DNA of 64,000 nucleotides. Origin: Rhizobacter terrae. Lineage in GTDB: Bacteria; Pseudomonadota; Gammaproteobacteria; Burkholderiales; Burkholderiaceae_C. The translations under genes and the position numbers were made by a program. Location: contig NZ_QUSW01000006.1 in the NCBI RefSeq assembly GCF_003852895.1, positions 310,001-374,000 of the forward strand, in the 5' to 3' direction. This document shows, piece by piece, positions 28,456 to 38,088 of the stretch (position 1 is its first letter; each line of letters starts with the position of its first letter). The notes beneath the pieces were generated by a model. The model was not told where the DNA came from. It did not search any database and saw only the letters and a program-made list of their open reading frames with translations.

Positions 28456-31359
28456 TTACAGCGTGCGTGCCACTTCCTTCACCTCGAAGAATTCCAGCTG
28501 GTCGCCCTCGGAGATGTCGTTGTAGTTCTTCAGCTTGATACCGCACTCGAAGCCTTCCTTGACTTCGCGCACGTCGTCCTTCAAGCGGCGAACCGACTCG
28601 ATCTCTCCGGTGTAGACCACCACGTTGTCGCGCAGCAGGCGGAAGCGCGCGCCACGGCGCACCAGGCCCGAGGTGACCATGGAGCCCGCCACCGTGCCGA
28701 TCTTGGAGGCCACGAACACCGTGCGGATCTCCGCCGTGCCGATGACTTCCTCGCGCTGCTCGGGGGCCAGCATGCCGGTCATCGCTGCCTTCACCTCATC
28801 CACGGCGTCGTAGATGATGTTGTAGTAGCGGATGTCCACGCCATTGTTCTCGGCCAGCTTGCGCGCGCCGGCATCGGCACGCGTGTTGAAGCCGATGATG
28901 ATCGCCTTGGATGCGATGGCGAGATTGATGTCGCTTTCGCTGATGCCGCCGACCGCCGCGTGCACGATCTGCACCTTGACTTCGTCGGTGCTGAGCTTTT
29001 GCAGCGACTGCGCCAGCGCTTCCTGCGAACCCTGCACGTCGGCCTTGATGATGAGCGCCAGCGTCTGCATGTCGCCCTGGCCCATGTTCTCGAACATGTT
29101 CTCCAGCTTGGCGGCCTGCTGCTTGGCCAGCTTCACGTCACGGTACTTGCCCTGGCGGAAGGTGGCGATTTCGCGGGCGCGGCGCTCGTCGGCCAGCACC
29201 ATGAACTCGTCGCCGGCCTGCGGCACCTCGGTGAGGCCCTGGATTTCCACCGGCAGCGACGGACCGGCTTCGGTCGCGCTCTTGCCGTCTTCGTCCAGCA
29301 TGGCACGCACGCGGCCGTAGCTCGAACCCGCCAGCACGACGTCGCCGCGCTTGAGCGTGCCCGACTGCACCAGCACCGTGGCCACCGGGCCGCGGCCCTT
29401 GTCCAGCTGCGCTTCGATGACCAGGCCCTTGGCGGGCGCCTCGATGGCGGCCTTGAGTTCCAGCACTTCGGCCTGCAGCAGCACCTGCTCCAGCAGGTCG
29501 TCGATGCCCTGGCCGGTCTTGGCCGACACGGGCACGAAGGGCGAATCGCCGCCGAAGTCTTCCGGCACGACTTCCTCGGCCACGAGCTCGCTCTTCACGC
29601 GCTCGACGTTGGCGTCCGGCTTGTCGATCTTGTTCATCGCGACCACGATGGGCACACCCGCCGCCTTCGCGTGGTGGATGGCTTCCTTCGTCTGCGGCAT
29701 CACGCCGTCGTCGGCCGCTACCACCAGGATGACGATGTCGGTCGCCTTGGCACCGCGCGCACGCATGGCCGTGAAGGCCGCGTGACCCGGGGTGTCCAGG
29801 AAGGTGATCATGCCGCGCGGCGTGTCGACGTGGTAAGCGCCGATGTGCTGCGTGATGCCACCGGCCTCACCCGCGGCCACGCGGGCACGGCGGATGTAGT
29901 CCAGCAGCGAGGTCTTGCCGTGGTCGACGTGGCCCATGACGGTGACCACCGGCGCGCGCGGCAGCAGCTCGTGCGCGGCTTCGGTCTCGCCTTCGGTGAG
30001 GAAGGCTTCCGGGTCGTCCAGCTTGGCAGCGAACGCCTTGTGGCCCATTTCCTCGACGAGGATCATGGCCGTTTCCTGGTCCAGCTGCTGGTTGATGGTG
30101 ACCATCTGGCCCAGCTTCATCAGTTGCTTGATGACCTCGGAGGCCTTCACCGACATCTTGTGGGCGAGATCGGCCACGCTGATGGTCTCGGGCACGTGCA
30201 CTTCCTGCACCTGCTGCTCGACCGGCGCCACGAAGGTGGACGTGCCGCCATCGCGATCGCCGCCGCGGCGTCCGCCGCGCGGGGCGCGCCAGCCGGCACG
30301 GGCACCGCCCGCGGCGGGTTCAGTGCGACCCTTGACGGCGCCACGCTTCTTGGCGGCATCGTCAGCCCAGCTCGACGAGAGCTTCTCGGACTTGACGGAC
30401 TTCTTGTCGCCCGGCTTGGCAGCCCCAGCGGCACCCGGCGCAGCCGGTGCAGCAGCGGTCGTGGTGGCCGCCTTGTGGATGGTGCCCTTGATGCCTTCCT
30501 TGCCGGCCTCGGCCGCCTTGGGCGCCTCTTCCGGCTTCTTGGCGGTGAGCACCTTCTTGGGCGCGTTCATCATCGCGCGGATGGCCGCGGCTTCTTCCTC
30601 GGCGGCCTTGCGGCGCTTGGCGAGGTCGGCAGCACGCTGCTTCTCTTCGTCGACGACGTCGGCGGCCTTGATCACGCGCAAGGCCGGCTTGGGCGGTTCG
30701 GCAGGCGCCACGGGCGCGGCCACCGGGGCAGCCACTGCGGGTGCAGAGGCCGCGGCCTTGGCGGCGGGAGCCGGAGCCGTGGTCTTGGCGGCAGCCTGCG
30801 CCGCAGCTTCGGCGGCGGCCTTGGCGGCAGCGGCCGCAGCCTCGGCGGCAGCCTTGGCAGCCGCTTCCGCGGCCTCGCGCTGGCGGGCCTCGGCAGCCTC
30901 ACGCTCCAGGCGCGCCTGCTCTTCACGCTGGCGGCGCTTTTCCTCGAGTTCCTCTTCCTGGCGGCGCAGGAGTTCGGCCTGGGCTTGCGCTTCCAGCTCG
31001 CGGCGCTGCAGCTCGGCGTCGTCAGCCACGGCAACGGCCGGTGCATCGCCCGCAGCGTCATCGCGCTTGACGAAGGTGCGCTTCTTGCGCACCTCGACCT
31101 GGATGGTGCGCGCCTTGCCGCTCGCATCGGCCTGCTTGATCTCGCTGGTCGACTTGCGGGTGAGCGTGATCTTCTTGCGCTCGCCGCCGGCGGTGCCGTG
31201 GGCAGAACGCAGGTGATCGAGCAGGCGCTCCTTGTCCGCTTCAGTCAGTGCGTCATCCGTCGACGCCTTGCTGACGCCAGCCGACTGCAACTGCTCGAGC
31301 AGTGCCGTGGCCGAGCGGTTGAGCTCTGCGGCGAGTTGGGCGACGGTAGTCACAGCCAT
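28456..31359 (-). CDS. infB: Translation initiation factor IF-2
   Basis: A 967-residue GTPase that places initiator tRNA on the 30S subunit. The N-terminal IF2_N helix ([19 protein letters not shown]) is followed by a long Lys/Glu/Ala-rich linker (about 90-390). The G domain begins near 470 (G476 in [32 protein letters not shown]). Domains II to IV follow and end in the fMet-tRNA-binding region. The start at 31359 has AAGGA seven bases before it; the ATG at 31446 lies inside nusA's end and is rejected. It is the third gene of the rimP-nusA-infB operon. Confidence 0.98.
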   Translation of the reverse strand: MAVTTVAQLAAELNRSATALLEQLQSAGVSKASTDDALTEADKERLLDHLRSAHGTAGGERKKITLTRKSTSEIKQADASGKARTIQVEVRKKRTFVKRDDAAGDAPAVAVADDAELQRRELEAQAQAELLRRQEEELEEKRRQREEQARLEREAAEARQREAAEAAAKAAAEAAAAAAKAAAEAAAQAAAKTTAPAPAAKAAASAPAVAAPVAAPVAPAEPPKPALRVIKAADVVDEEKQRAADLAKRRKAAEEEAAAIRAMMNAPKKVLTAKKPEEAPKAAEAGKEGIKGTIHKAATTTAAAPAAPGAAGAAKPGDKKSVKSEKLSSSWADDAAKKRGAVKGRTEPAAGGARAGWRAPRGGRRGGDRDGGTSTFVAPVEQQVQEVHVPETISVADLAHKMSVKASEVIKQLMKLGQMVTINQQLDQETAMILVEEMGHKAFAAKLDDPEAFLTEGETEAAHELLPRAPVVTVMGHVDHGKTSLLDYIRRARVAAGEAGGITQHIGAYHVDTPRGMITFLDTPGHAAFTAMRARGAKATDIVILVVAADDGVMPQTKEAIHHAKAAGVPIVVAMNKIDKPDANVERVKSELVAEEVVPEDFGGDSPFVPVSAKTGQGIDDLLEQVLLQAEVLELKAAIEAPAKGLVIEAQLDKGRGPVATVLVQSGTLKRGDVVLAGSSYGRVRAMLDEDGKSATEAGPSLPVEIQGLTEVPQAGDEFMVLADERRAREIATFRQGKYRDVKLAKQQAAKLENMFENMGQGDMQTLALIIKADVQGSQEALAQSLQKLSTDEVKVQIVHAAVGGISESDINLAIASKAIIIGFNTRADAGARKLAENNGVDIRYYNIIYDAVDEVKAAMTGMLAPEQREEVIGTAEIRTVFVASKIGTVAGSMVTSGLVRRGARFRLLRDNVVVYTGEIESVRRLKDDVREVKEGFECGIKLKNYNDISEGDQLEFFEVKEVARTL

Positions 31360-31423
31360 TGTTGAATCCTTGCTTGGGTCTTGCGGTGCGGCTTGCTGGT
31401 CAAGTGGTGCGTGTCTGGTTGAT

Positions 31424-32902
31424 TCAAGCGTTGAACCAGTGTTCACGCGCCTTCATGATCAGGGCCTTGGCCTGTGCCTCGTCGACACCGGTCATGTCAG
31501 TCAGTTCGTCGACGGCGAGGTCGGCGAGGTCGTCACGCGTATGGATGCCGCTGTCGGAGAGCTTCTCGATCAGCTCGGGCGTCAGGCCTTGCAGGTCGCG
31601 CAGGTCCTGCGAGACGTCCTCGACCTTTTCCTCGCGGGCGATTTCCATCGTCAGCAGCGCGTCCTTGGCACGGGTGCGCAGCTCGTTGACGGTGTCCTCG
31701 TCGAAGCCTTCGATCTCCAGCATTTCCTGCATGGGCACGTAGGCCACTTCTTCCAGGCTGGAGAAGCCTTCGGCGATGAGGATGTCGGCCACTTCGGCGT
31801 CCACGTCGAGCTTCTCGACGAAGAGCTTGCGCACGGAGTCGCTCTCTTGCGCCTGCTTGGCCGACGATTCCTCGGCGGTCATGATGTTGATGCGCCAGCC
31901 GGTGAGTTCCGATGCGAGGCGCACGTTCTGGCCGCCGCGGCCGATGGCGATGGCGAGGTTTTCCTCGTCGACCACCACGTCCATGGCGTGGCGCTCTTCG
32001 TCGACCACGATGGACTGCACGTTGGCCGGAGCCAGCGCGCCGATGACGAACTGCGCAGGGTCTTCCGACCACAGCACGATGTCCACGCGTTCGCCGGCGA
32101 GCTCATTGGTCACGGCGTTCACACGCGAACCGCGCACGCCCACGCAGGTGCCGATCGGGTCCACGCGCTTGTCGTGCGAGAGCACGGCGATCTTGGCGCG
32201 GCTGCCGGCGTCGCGGGCGCAGCTCTTGATCTCCAGCAGGCCCTGCTCGATCTCTGGCACTTCCTGCGAGAACAGCTCGATCATGAAGCCCGGGGCGCTG
32301 CGCGACAGCAGGATCTGCGGGCCGCGCAAGGTGGGGTCCACCTCGGCGATGAAGGCCCGCACGCGGTCGCCCGAGCGCAGGTTTTCCTTGGGGATCATCT
32401 CGCTGCGGCGCAGGCGGCCTTCCACGCGGCCGGACTCGACGATGATGTCGCCCTTGTCCAGGCGCTTGACCGTGCCCACGAAGATCTTCTCGCCACGCGA
32501 GAGGAAGTCGTTGAGGAGCTGCTCGCGCTCGGCATCACGGATCTTCTGCAGGATGACCTGCTTGGCGGCTTGCGCGCCGATGCGGCCGATGGAGACGGAC
32601 TCGACCGGCTCCTCGATGTAGTCGTCGACCTCGATGTCGGCGATCTGCTCTTGTGCTTCGAAGTGCAGGATTTCGGCGTCAGGCAGTTGCAGGCCGGCTT
32701 CGTTGGGCACCACGTGCCAGCGGCGGAAGGTCTCGTAGTCGCCGGTCTCGCGGTCCACGGACACGCGCATGTCGACTTCGCCGCCATGCAGCTTCTTGGA
32801 TGCCGAAGCGAGAGCAGCTTCGACGGCGCCGAAGACGACTTCCCGATCCACGCTCTTTTCGCGAGAGATCGCGTCGACCAGCATCAACAGTTCGCGGTTC
32901 AT
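31424..32902 (-). CDS. nusA: Transcription termination/antitermination protein NusA
   Basis: A 492-residue RNA-polymerase-associated factor for pausing, termination and antitermination. The N-terminal polymerase-binding domain (about 1-125), S1 domain (about 135-200; [20 protein letters not shown]), two KH domains (about 205-345; [34 protein letters not shown]) and two acidic C-terminal repeats (about 365-490) are all present. It overlaps rimP by 4 bp (ATGA). In E. coli NusA feeds back on its own operon leader; the hairpin-T-tract upstream of rimP could serve that here. Confidence 0.98.
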   Translation of the reverse strand: MNRELLMLVDAISREKSVDREVVFGAVEAALASASKKLHGGEVDMRVSVDRETGDYETFRRWHVVPNEAGLQLPDAEILHFEAQEQIADIEVDDYIEEPVESVSIGRIGAQAAKQVILQKIRDAEREQLLNDFLSRGEKIFVGTVKRLDKGDIIVESGRVEGRLRRSEMIPKENLRSGDRVRAFIAEVDPTLRGPQILLSRSAPGFMIELFSQEVPEIEQGLLEIKSCARDAGSRAKIAVLSHDKRVDPIGTCVGVRGSRVNAVTNELAGERVDIVLWSEDPAQFVIGALAPANVQSIVVDEERHAMDVVVDEENLAIAIGRGGQNVRLASELTGWRINIMTAEESSAKQAQESDSVRKLFVEKLDVDAEVADILIAEGFSSLEEVAYVPMQEMLEIEGFDEDTVNELRTRAKDALLTMEIAREEKVEDVSQDLRDLQGLTPELIEKLSDSGIHTRDDLADLAVDELTDMTGVDEAQAKALIMKAREHWFNA

Positions 32903-33450
32903 TGTTCTTGACCTCCAACCTCTTCATCGGCCTGCGGCTCGTCGCCGGGCGCCACCGGGGCTGCCTGGAAGCGGCGCCCCTTGAAATCGATCACCGGCAC
33001 GAGCCGGGCTTCACGGACCTCTTCCAGCGAGAAATCGAGTGCCTGGTCGGTCTTGCCGTCGTTGAAGACGATGCGCCAGCCCGTGGCGCCCTCGCCATCC
33101 TGTGCCTGCAGCACACCGGAATACTTCTTGCGACCCTGGAACGGCATCTTGAGCGTGAGCTCGATCTGCTCGCCCGCGAAGCGGGCGTAGTCGGCCGCCT
33201 TCTTGAGGGGACGATCCAGGCCGGGAGACGAGACTTCGAGGCGCTCGTAGGAGCCGCCCTCGACTTCGAGCACGTGCTGAAGCTGGCGGGTCACCTTTTC
33301 GCAGTCGTCGACGGTGATGAATTCACCGGTGGGATCATTGGGCAGGCGGTCGATGAACACACGAAGCAACCCACGAGCGCTGCGCTCGACGTCGACCAGG
33401 TCATAACCCAGGCCGGTGACGGTTCGTTCGATGGCGGCTTGCCAATTCAT
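32899..33450 (-). CDS. rimP: Ribosome maturation factor RimP
   Basis: A 183-residue 30S assembly factor. The N-terminal alpha/beta domain has [22 protein letters not shown], the conserved [20 protein letters not shown] follows, and an SH3-like domain carries the C-terminus. The start is ATG 33450, which gives the family N-terminus [11 protein letters not shown]; the longer open frame contains the terminator region and is rejected. It is the first gene of the operon and overlaps nusA. Confidence 0.97.
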   Translation of the reverse strand: MNWQAAIERTVTGLGYDLVDVERSARGLLRVFIDRLPNDPTGEFITVDDCEKVTRQLQHVLEVEGGSYERLEVSSPGLDRPLKKAADYARFAGEQIELTLKMPFQGRKKYSGVLQAQDGEGATGWRIVFNDGKTDQALDFSLEEVREARLVPVIDFKGRRFQAAPVAPGDEPQADEEVGGQEQ

Positions 33451-33496
33451 TGATGCGTATCGACGGTGTCTTGAAGCGAAAAAGAAACGACCAAGC

Positions 33497-33528
33497 AAAA
33501 AAAATGGGCTGGAAAAGAATCCGCCCAT
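33497..33528 (-). terminator. Probable attenuator in the rimP-nusA leader
   Basis: Read on the minus strand, ATGGGC-GGA, a 6-base loop, TCC-A-GCCCAT form a 9-bp stem with one bulge. Seven T follow directly (33503 down to 33497). No minus-strand gene ends upstream, because fabI diverges. The terminator therefore sits in the leader, 47-78 bp before the rimP start, and should act as an attenuator. Confidence 0.65.
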
Positions 33529-33604
33529 GCAGCTTTCTCGGGAAACCGCAATTGTAGCGCGGCCGGCAGGTACAGGCAACACTTTGGCCTGTCAAGCCCG
33601 CTAC

Positions 33605-33636
33605 CGGGGCATGCTTCACACCAGCACGGGGCATGC
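33605..33636. promoter_or_regulatory. Two direct repeats CGGGGCATGC between rimP and fabI
   Basis: CGGGGCATGC occurs at 33605-33614 and again at 33627-33636, 22 bp apart, close to two helical turns. GCATGC is itself a palindrome. The pair lies in the middle of the divergent rimP-fabI promoter region and may be a regulator site. No known regulator is assigned. Confidence 0.35.
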
Positions 33637-33746
33637 CGGGAGAATCCTTCGGGCCGCCGGAATCGGCAGCGCACCGGGATACGCCGAACAGATGGTGGCT
33701 GCGTGCCAGAATTCGAGGCTGACACCTATTTTCGTTTGGAGACACC

Positions 33747-34538
33747 ATGGGATTTCTGGCCGGCAAGCGCTTCCTCATCACCGGCGTGCTGAACAACCGC
33801 TCCATTGCGTACGGCATCGCCCGGGCCTGCCACCGCGAAGGGGCCGAGCTGGCCTTCACCTACCAGGGCGAGCGCTTCAAGGACCGCATCGCCGAGTTCG
33901 CCGCCGAATTCGGCTCCAAGCTCACCTACGAAATGGACGTGGCCGATGATGCGCAGATCGAGCGCACCTTTGCCCAACTGGGCGAGGTCTGGCCGGAATT
34001 CGACGGCTTCGTGCACGCCATCGGCTTCGCGCCGCGCGAGGCCATCGCAGGCGACTTCCTCGACGGCCTGTCGCGCGAGGCCTTCCGCATCGCGCATGAC
34101 ATCTCCAGCTACAGCTTCCCGGCCATGGCCAAGTTCGCCGCACCGCGCCTGCGCCAGGGTTCGTCGCTGCTGACGCTGAGCTACCTGGGTGCCATCCGCA
34201 ACGTGCCGGCCTACAACACCATGGGCCTGGCCAAGGCCTCGCTGGAGGCCAGCGTGCGCTACCTGGCAGGCAGCCTGGGCCCCAAGGGCATCCGTGTGAA
34301 CGGCATCTCGGCCGGGCCGATCAAGACGCTGGCGGCGTCGGGCATCAAGGGCTTCGGGAAGATCCTGGACGTGGTGGCGAACAACTCGCCGCTGCGACGC
34401 AACGTGACCATCGAGGATGTGGGCAACGTGGCGGCCTTCCTGCTGTCGGACCTGTCCGCGGGCGTGACCAGCGAGATCACCTACGTGGACGGCGGCTTCA
34501 GCCACGCGATGGCTGGCGGCGCGGACATTGCCGAGTAA
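33747..34538 (+). CDS. fabI: Enoyl-[acyl-carrier-protein] reductase (NADH) FabI
   Basis: A 263-residue short-chain dehydrogenase family enzyme that carries out the last reduction in each fatty-acid elongation cycle. The nucleotide-binding start is [20 protein letters not shown]. The catalytic residues Y146, Y156 and K163 sit in the Tyr-x6-Lys arrangement and at the same numbers as in E. coli FabI. The C-terminus GFSHAMAG is typical. It is monocistronic, diverges from the translation operon and is followed by a clear terminator. Confidence 0.98.
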   Translation: MGFLAGKRFLITGVLNNRSIAYGIARACHREGAELAFTYQGERFKDRIAEFAAEFGSKLTYEMDVADDAQIERTFAQLGEVWPEFDGFVHAIGFAPREAIAGDFLDGLSREAFRIAHDISSYSFPAMAKFAAPRLRQGSSLLTLSYLGAIRNVPAYNTMGLAKASLEASVRYLAGSLGPKGIRVNGISAGPIKTLAASGIKGFGKILDVVANNSPLRRNVTIEDVGNVAAFLLSDLSAGVTSEITYVDGGFSHAMAGGADIAE

Positions 34539-34561
34539 ACCGGATTCACCGCCCCCAGAAG

Positions 34562-34594
34562 AACAAAGACCGGCCCGTGCCGGTCTTTGTTGTT
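34562..34594 (+). terminator. Rho-independent terminator of fabI
   Basis: AACAAAGACCGGC and GCCGGTCTTTGTT form a perfect 13-bp stem with a 4-base loop, followed by GTTT. It lies 24 bp after the fabI stop. It could also act on the opposite strand for transcripts of the SHOCT gene's neighbours. Confidence 0.85.
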
Positions 34595-34624
34595 TCCGCT
34601 GGCCCGATGCCACCGGTGCAGGCG

Positions 34625-35506
34625 CTACAACTTCTGCAGCACCTCGCGGCGTTTCTGCTGATATTCCTCCTCGGTGATGAGGTTCTTGTCGCGCAGCCGC
34701 TTGAGCGTGATCAGGCGCTGCTCGATTTCATCGCCAATCGCCGCAGGTGACCCCGGAGTGGCAGGCACCGCCGGCTGCGCTGGCTGAGACGGCGTCGACA
34801 CTGTCGCCGCAGTGGCCGCACGCGCAGGTTGGGCCGGGGTGGCCACAGTGCTTGCCGAAGCAGTCGACACCGTCACCACCGGCACCACCACCCAGTCGCC
34901 GCGCTTGCTCGCACCGGTGGACACCTTCAGCGAGGCCGGCCCGGCCTGCACGCGCGAACCGTATTCGAACTTCGGCTCAATGCGCGTGTTGATGTAGTCG
35001 CCCATGAACGAAAACCGCGTGTCGCGAACCACCACGTTCAGCCCGTCAGCCGTGACGAAAAGCCGTGCCGTGACCGCCTTCGGAGCGGACATGGCGCTGC
35101 CTCGGCGGGCATTGGTCACCAGCAGCACGTCGTCCACCGGCTTGGCCAGCGAGAGCGCGCGGCTGAGCACGGGCACGAGTTCGGTCAGCTCGTCATCGGC
35201 AAACAACGGCTCCATGCCGTCGCGCGTGCTCACCTGGATGCCGGCCAGCTGGCTCTTCAGCGTGGACGCGTCCACCTGGGCCGGATGCCGGTTGTTGGCG
35301 GTGGACGACTCCTTGTCCTCCACCAGCTTCACGGTCGTGAACTGCGCGAGCTTCCACGAGCGCTGGGTGGACGGCCCCAGGTCGCCGCTGTTGCCGAACA
35401 GCCCCTCGAGCAGGCCCGCGGAATGCGCGGGCATGGACGCCGCCAGCACACTGCCCAGCGCCATGGCCACCGCGGCCTGGCGCAACAACTTCTTGTTCAC
35501 TGCCAC
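34625..35506 (-). CDS. Secreted SHOCT-domain protein, copy 1
   Basis: A 293-residue exported protein with a signal peptide (about 1-29, ending AHSAG). A beta-rich region of unknown fold follows (about 45-205), then an Ala/Pro/Thr-rich linker (about 210-260). The tail is a SHOCT module (about 263-290; LKRLRDKNLITEEEYQQKR). It is paralogous to the next gene: both share the GLLEGLFG/GVMDFLFG start of the mature chain, the HPA/HPAR segment, the KFEYGSR/TFEFGER segment and the tail. The role is unknown. SHOCT helices often mediate oligomer contacts. Confidence 0.75.
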   Translation of the reverse strand: MAVNKKLLRQAAVAMALGSVLAASMPAHSAGLLEGLFGNSGDLGPSTQRSWKLAQFTTVKLVEDKESSTANNRHPAQVDASTLKSQLAGIQVSTRDGMEPLFADDELTELVPVLSRALSLAKPVDDVLLVTNARRGSAMSAPKAVTARLFVTADGLNVVVRDTRFSFMGDYINTRIEPKFEYGSRVQAGPASLKVSTGASKRGDWVVVPVVTVSTASASTVATPAQPARAATAATVSTPSQPAQPAVPATPGSPAAIGDEIEQRLITLKRLRDKNLITEEEYQQKRREVLQKL

Positions 35507-35620
35507 ATCTCCTGAAATCAGACGCCGTCGCGGCGCCCGTGCATGCCCGACTTTACCCGCCTTGCAAGCGATTTCAGGGATGGGAAGACCCGAGGAAAAC
35601 CTAGCGGGTCTTGCGCAAAG

Positions 35621-36535
35621 TCACAGACCCGAGAGGATTTCCTTGCGCTTTTGCTGGTACTCCTCCTCGGTGATCGCGCCCTGGTCGCGCAAGAGCTTCA
35701 GACCCTTGAGGCGGCGCGCCTGCTCTTCGTAGTAGGCGGTGTCGCGGGTGGGCGTGGCCGCGGGCAGCACGGCGGCGGGCGCGGGAGCGGGGGCAGGCAG
35801 CGTCGTCACGGTGCCTGCAGGCGCTGCCTGCTGGATGGGCGCAGCCGTCGGTGCAGTCATGGCCGCAGGCACGACCGGGGCCGGCACGGCGGCCGCGATG
35901 GGAATCGCGATCCAGTCGGTGCGCTTGGTGGCGGCGCTCGTGCTCTGCACGACCGCCTTGCTCTGCTTTGCACGCTCGCCGAACTCGAAGGTCGGCGGGA
36001 TCTTGGTGCCGATGTAGGCATCCACGAAGTCGCGGCGCGCGTCGTGCACGATGACGTTGAGGTTGCCGTCCTGCACGAACAGGCGGGCGGTGATGCCCAG
36101 TGGCGCGGTCAGCACGCTTTCGCCGCGGCGGTGGGTGCTCAGCAGCACGAGGTCCTCGTTCGGGCCGGCCACCGACAACGCCTGCGTGATGGGCTCCACG
36201 AGGTCCTGGATCTCCTCGCCGTAGAACAGCGGGAACGACTTGCCGTCGACCTTCGCCTGCACCAGCACGAGTTGCTGGCGCACGCCTTCGGGATTCAGCC
36301 GGGCCGGATGCGCATTGGGCGCACTACCCGCTTCGCGCGGCACGATCTGCACCGCTGTGAACTCCGACAGCCGCCAGGTCTTCTTGTTCGGGTTGACGGT
36401 GGCGTTGCCGGACTCGCTCGTGCTGGCCTTCTTGCCGAAGAGGAAGTCCATCACGCCGGCCTGCGCTGAAACGCTGGCCGCACCGAGCGCCACGGTGATC
36501 AGCGCCGCCAGCGCCCGGGAATGCAATTGCTTCAT
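35621..36535 (-). CDS. Secreted SHOCT-domain protein, copy 2
   Basis: A 304-residue paralogue of the downstream gene with the same plan: signal peptide (about 1-26), beta-rich region, Ala/Pro-rich linker (about 205-265) and SHOCT tail (LKLLRDQGAITEEEYQQKRKEIL). The 114-bp gap between the copies suggests one transcript. Divergence between copies is large outside the shared motifs, so the duplication is old. No function can be given. Unlike many SHOCT proteins it has no transmembrane helix after the signal peptide. Confidence 0.75.
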   Translation of the reverse strand: MKQLHSRALAALITVALGAASVSAQAGVMDFLFGKKASTSESGNATVNPNKKTWRLSEFTAVQIVPREAGSAPNAHPARLNPEGVRQQLVLVQAKVDGKSFPLFYGEEIQDLVEPITQALSVAGPNEDLVLLSTHRRGESVLTAPLGITARLFVQDGNLNVIVHDARRDFVDAYIGTKIPPTFEFGERAKQSKAVVQSTSAATKRTDWIAIPIAAAVPAPVVPAAMTAPTAAPIQQAAPAGTVTTLPAPAPAPAAVLPAATPTRDTAYYEEQARRLKGLKLLRDQGAITEEEYQQKRKEILSGL

Positions 36536-36624
36536 CGGATCATCTCCAGATTCGTCGTTGTGGGCAGCGCCGGGAGAGAGCCGCAGGCGCCGTGCGCGCG
36601 CAAGTCTAGTGCGTGCGAGCCAGG

Positions 36625-37599
36625 TCAGAGATCGTCCAGCGCACGGGCCGCACCGATCAGGCCGGGCGACACCTTGGACTGCAGGACGTACGTGGGAATC
36701 TGCTGGACGTACTGGCGGAAGCGCCCCTTGCTTTCGAAGCTCTGGCGAAAGCGCGACCTGTCGATCGCATCGCCCAGGCGCGGCACGATGCCGCCCCCGA
36801 TGTACAGCCCGCCCAGCGAGCCGAGCGACAAGGCCAGGTTTCCGGCGATGGTACCCAGGAAGCTGAAGAACAGATCCATCGCTTCAACGCAATGCGGGTC
36901 GCTGCCGCCGGTGGCGCGATCGGTGATCTGCGCTGCGTTGAGCGGCTGCGCGTCCTTCACACCGGCCAGTTCGCACACCGCCTGATGGAGGTTCTCGATG
37001 CCGGGCCCCGACAGCGCGCGCTCCGCCGATGCATGCCCGAAGCGGCGGCGCAGGATGGCCACGACCTTTTCTTCCCGCTCGTCGATGGCCGCCAGCGTGA
37101 CGTGCCCGCCTTCGCCGTTGATTGGGATCGCCCGGTGACCCGATCCCGCCGGAAGCAGCCCGGACACGCCCAGGCCGGTACCTGCTCCCAGCAGCGCCAG
37201 CGGCGCACCCGGCACAGCCGTGCCCTGCCCTACCTGGCGCAGGTCCGAAGGCTCCATCGCCGGCAGAGACAAGGCCAGCGCGGTGAAGTCGTTGATGACC
37301 AGGAAACGGTCCAGCTTCAGCTCCGCCTGCACGCCGGAGATGGAGAACGCCCAGTCGTGGTTGGTCATCTTCACCACGTCGCCCACCACGGGGTTGGCAA
37401 TGCCGATGGAGCACCAGCGCGGCTGCGACTTGCCATGCTTGGCCAGGTAGGCGCGGATGGCGGCGACGATCGTCGGGTAGTCGGCGCCTGGAAGCGTGTC
37501 GATGTCGGTGAGGGGTGAGTTCTCGGATTCGATCCATCCGAAGCGGGCGTTCGTCCCGCCGATGTCCCCGACCAGTCGGGGGAAAGTTCCTGCCTGCAT
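36625..37599 (-). CDS. glk: Glucokinase
   Basis: A 324-residue hexokinase of the bacterial Glk family. The phosphate-binding loop is LVGDIGGTNARFGW, the sugar-binding part INDFTALALSLP, and the ATP site LLGAGTGLGVSGL. The acidic segment NGEGGHVTLA carries conserved glucose-contact residues, and LGSLGGLYIGGGIVPRL closes the fold. It phosphorylates glucose released from maltodextrins. It diverges from the maltoporin operon and shares a promoter region with HexR-like sites; site 37708-37722 lies about 110 bp upstream of its start. A second glucokinase, fused to a regulator, is encoded at 46664. Confidence 0.95.
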   Translation of the reverse strand: MQAGTFPRLVGDIGGTNARFGWIESENSPLTDIDTLPGADYPTIVAAIRAYLAKHGKSQPRWCSIGIANPVVGDVVKMTNHDWAFSISGVQAELKLDRFLVINDFTALALSLPAMEPSDLRQVGQGTAVPGAPLALLGAGTGLGVSGLLPAGSGHRAIPINGEGGHVTLAAIDEREEKVVAILRRRFGHASAERALSGPGIENLHQAVCELAGVKDAQPLNAAQITDRATGGSDPHCVEAMDLFFSFLGTIAGNLALSLGSLGGLYIGGGIVPRLGDAIDRSRFRQSFESKGRFRQYVQQIPTYVLQSKVSPGLIGAARALDDL

Positions 37600-37707
37600 G
37601 TAGTGCTCGATCCTGGTTGATGTTCTGCGGGGCTTGTTCTGTTTTGACCTTGCTCGCCCGTCCCTGCGGCGTCAAGGTTGGCTCAGATTGACCATTCCCC
37701 CAACATT

Positions 37708-37722
37708 TGTAGCCAAACTACT
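37708..37722. promoter_or_regulatory. HexR-like operator, site 1
   Basis: TGTAGC-CAA-ACTACT has the 6-3-6 layout of the other two sites and of the HexR consensus (close to TGTAAT-NNN-ATTACA). It is nearest to glk, so it may control the divergent kinase gene. Confidence 0.5.
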
Positions 37723-37844
37723 TTATTGATCTTACAGGCCGATCGAGTACAAGTCCACGCTGCCAACCCCATGACAACCCTGATTCCACTCCAGCACCAG
37801 CGTTGCTCCCAGGCAAATCCTGGTACAAACCCGCGTTTACCGGA

Positions 37845-37859
37845 TGTAGTTCCATTACT
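37845..37859. promoter_or_regulatory. HexR-like operator, site 2
   Basis: TGTAGT-TCC-ATTACT matches site 3 in twelve of twelve half-site positions. It lies about 230 bp before the maltoporin start and 35 bp (end to start) before site 3. Confidence 0.6.
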
Positions 37860-37893
37860 AGAGTGACGACCTAATCGAAACTACAGCAACAGT

Positions 37894-37908
37894 TGTAGTC
37901 ACATTACT
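37894..37908. promoter_or_regulatory. HexR-like operator, site 3
   Basis: TGTAGT-CAC-ATTACT. A reverse-oriented half-site, ACTACA at 37880-37885, lies eight bases before it, so ACTACA and TGTAGT also form an inverted repeat. The cluster looks like the main control element of the porin-mal operon. Confidence 0.6.
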
Positions 37909-38088
37909 GAATCAGCAAGGACTACCAAGCATCCCTTTTTTCATTGCGGCGAGAGACTTCGGGCGGTGTCCCCCCGCACCGCCCACCCTTTTCAGAAGTC
38001 GCTTTGCCGTGTCGTTCCCCCGTGTCGATGGCCGGAGCCCCCGCGAACGTCTCGACAAATCCCAAGCAAACCCTTCCGAGGAGTCACC

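Larger units (their letters stand above)
37600..38088. other. Divergent promoter region of glk and the maltoporin operon
   Basis: This 489-bp region has no gene. It is richer in A and T than its surroundings. It contains three HexR-like sites (listed separately), a further TGTAGT half-site on the minus strand at 37880-37885, and a CCAGG-CAAAT-CCTGG palindrome at 37810-37824. Confidence 0.7.

Noticed and set aside
33541-33746. Possible initiator tRNA gene upstream of rimP, as in E. coli
   Set aside because: I looked for a T-loop (GTTCGAATC type) and a CCA end on the minus strand and found neither.
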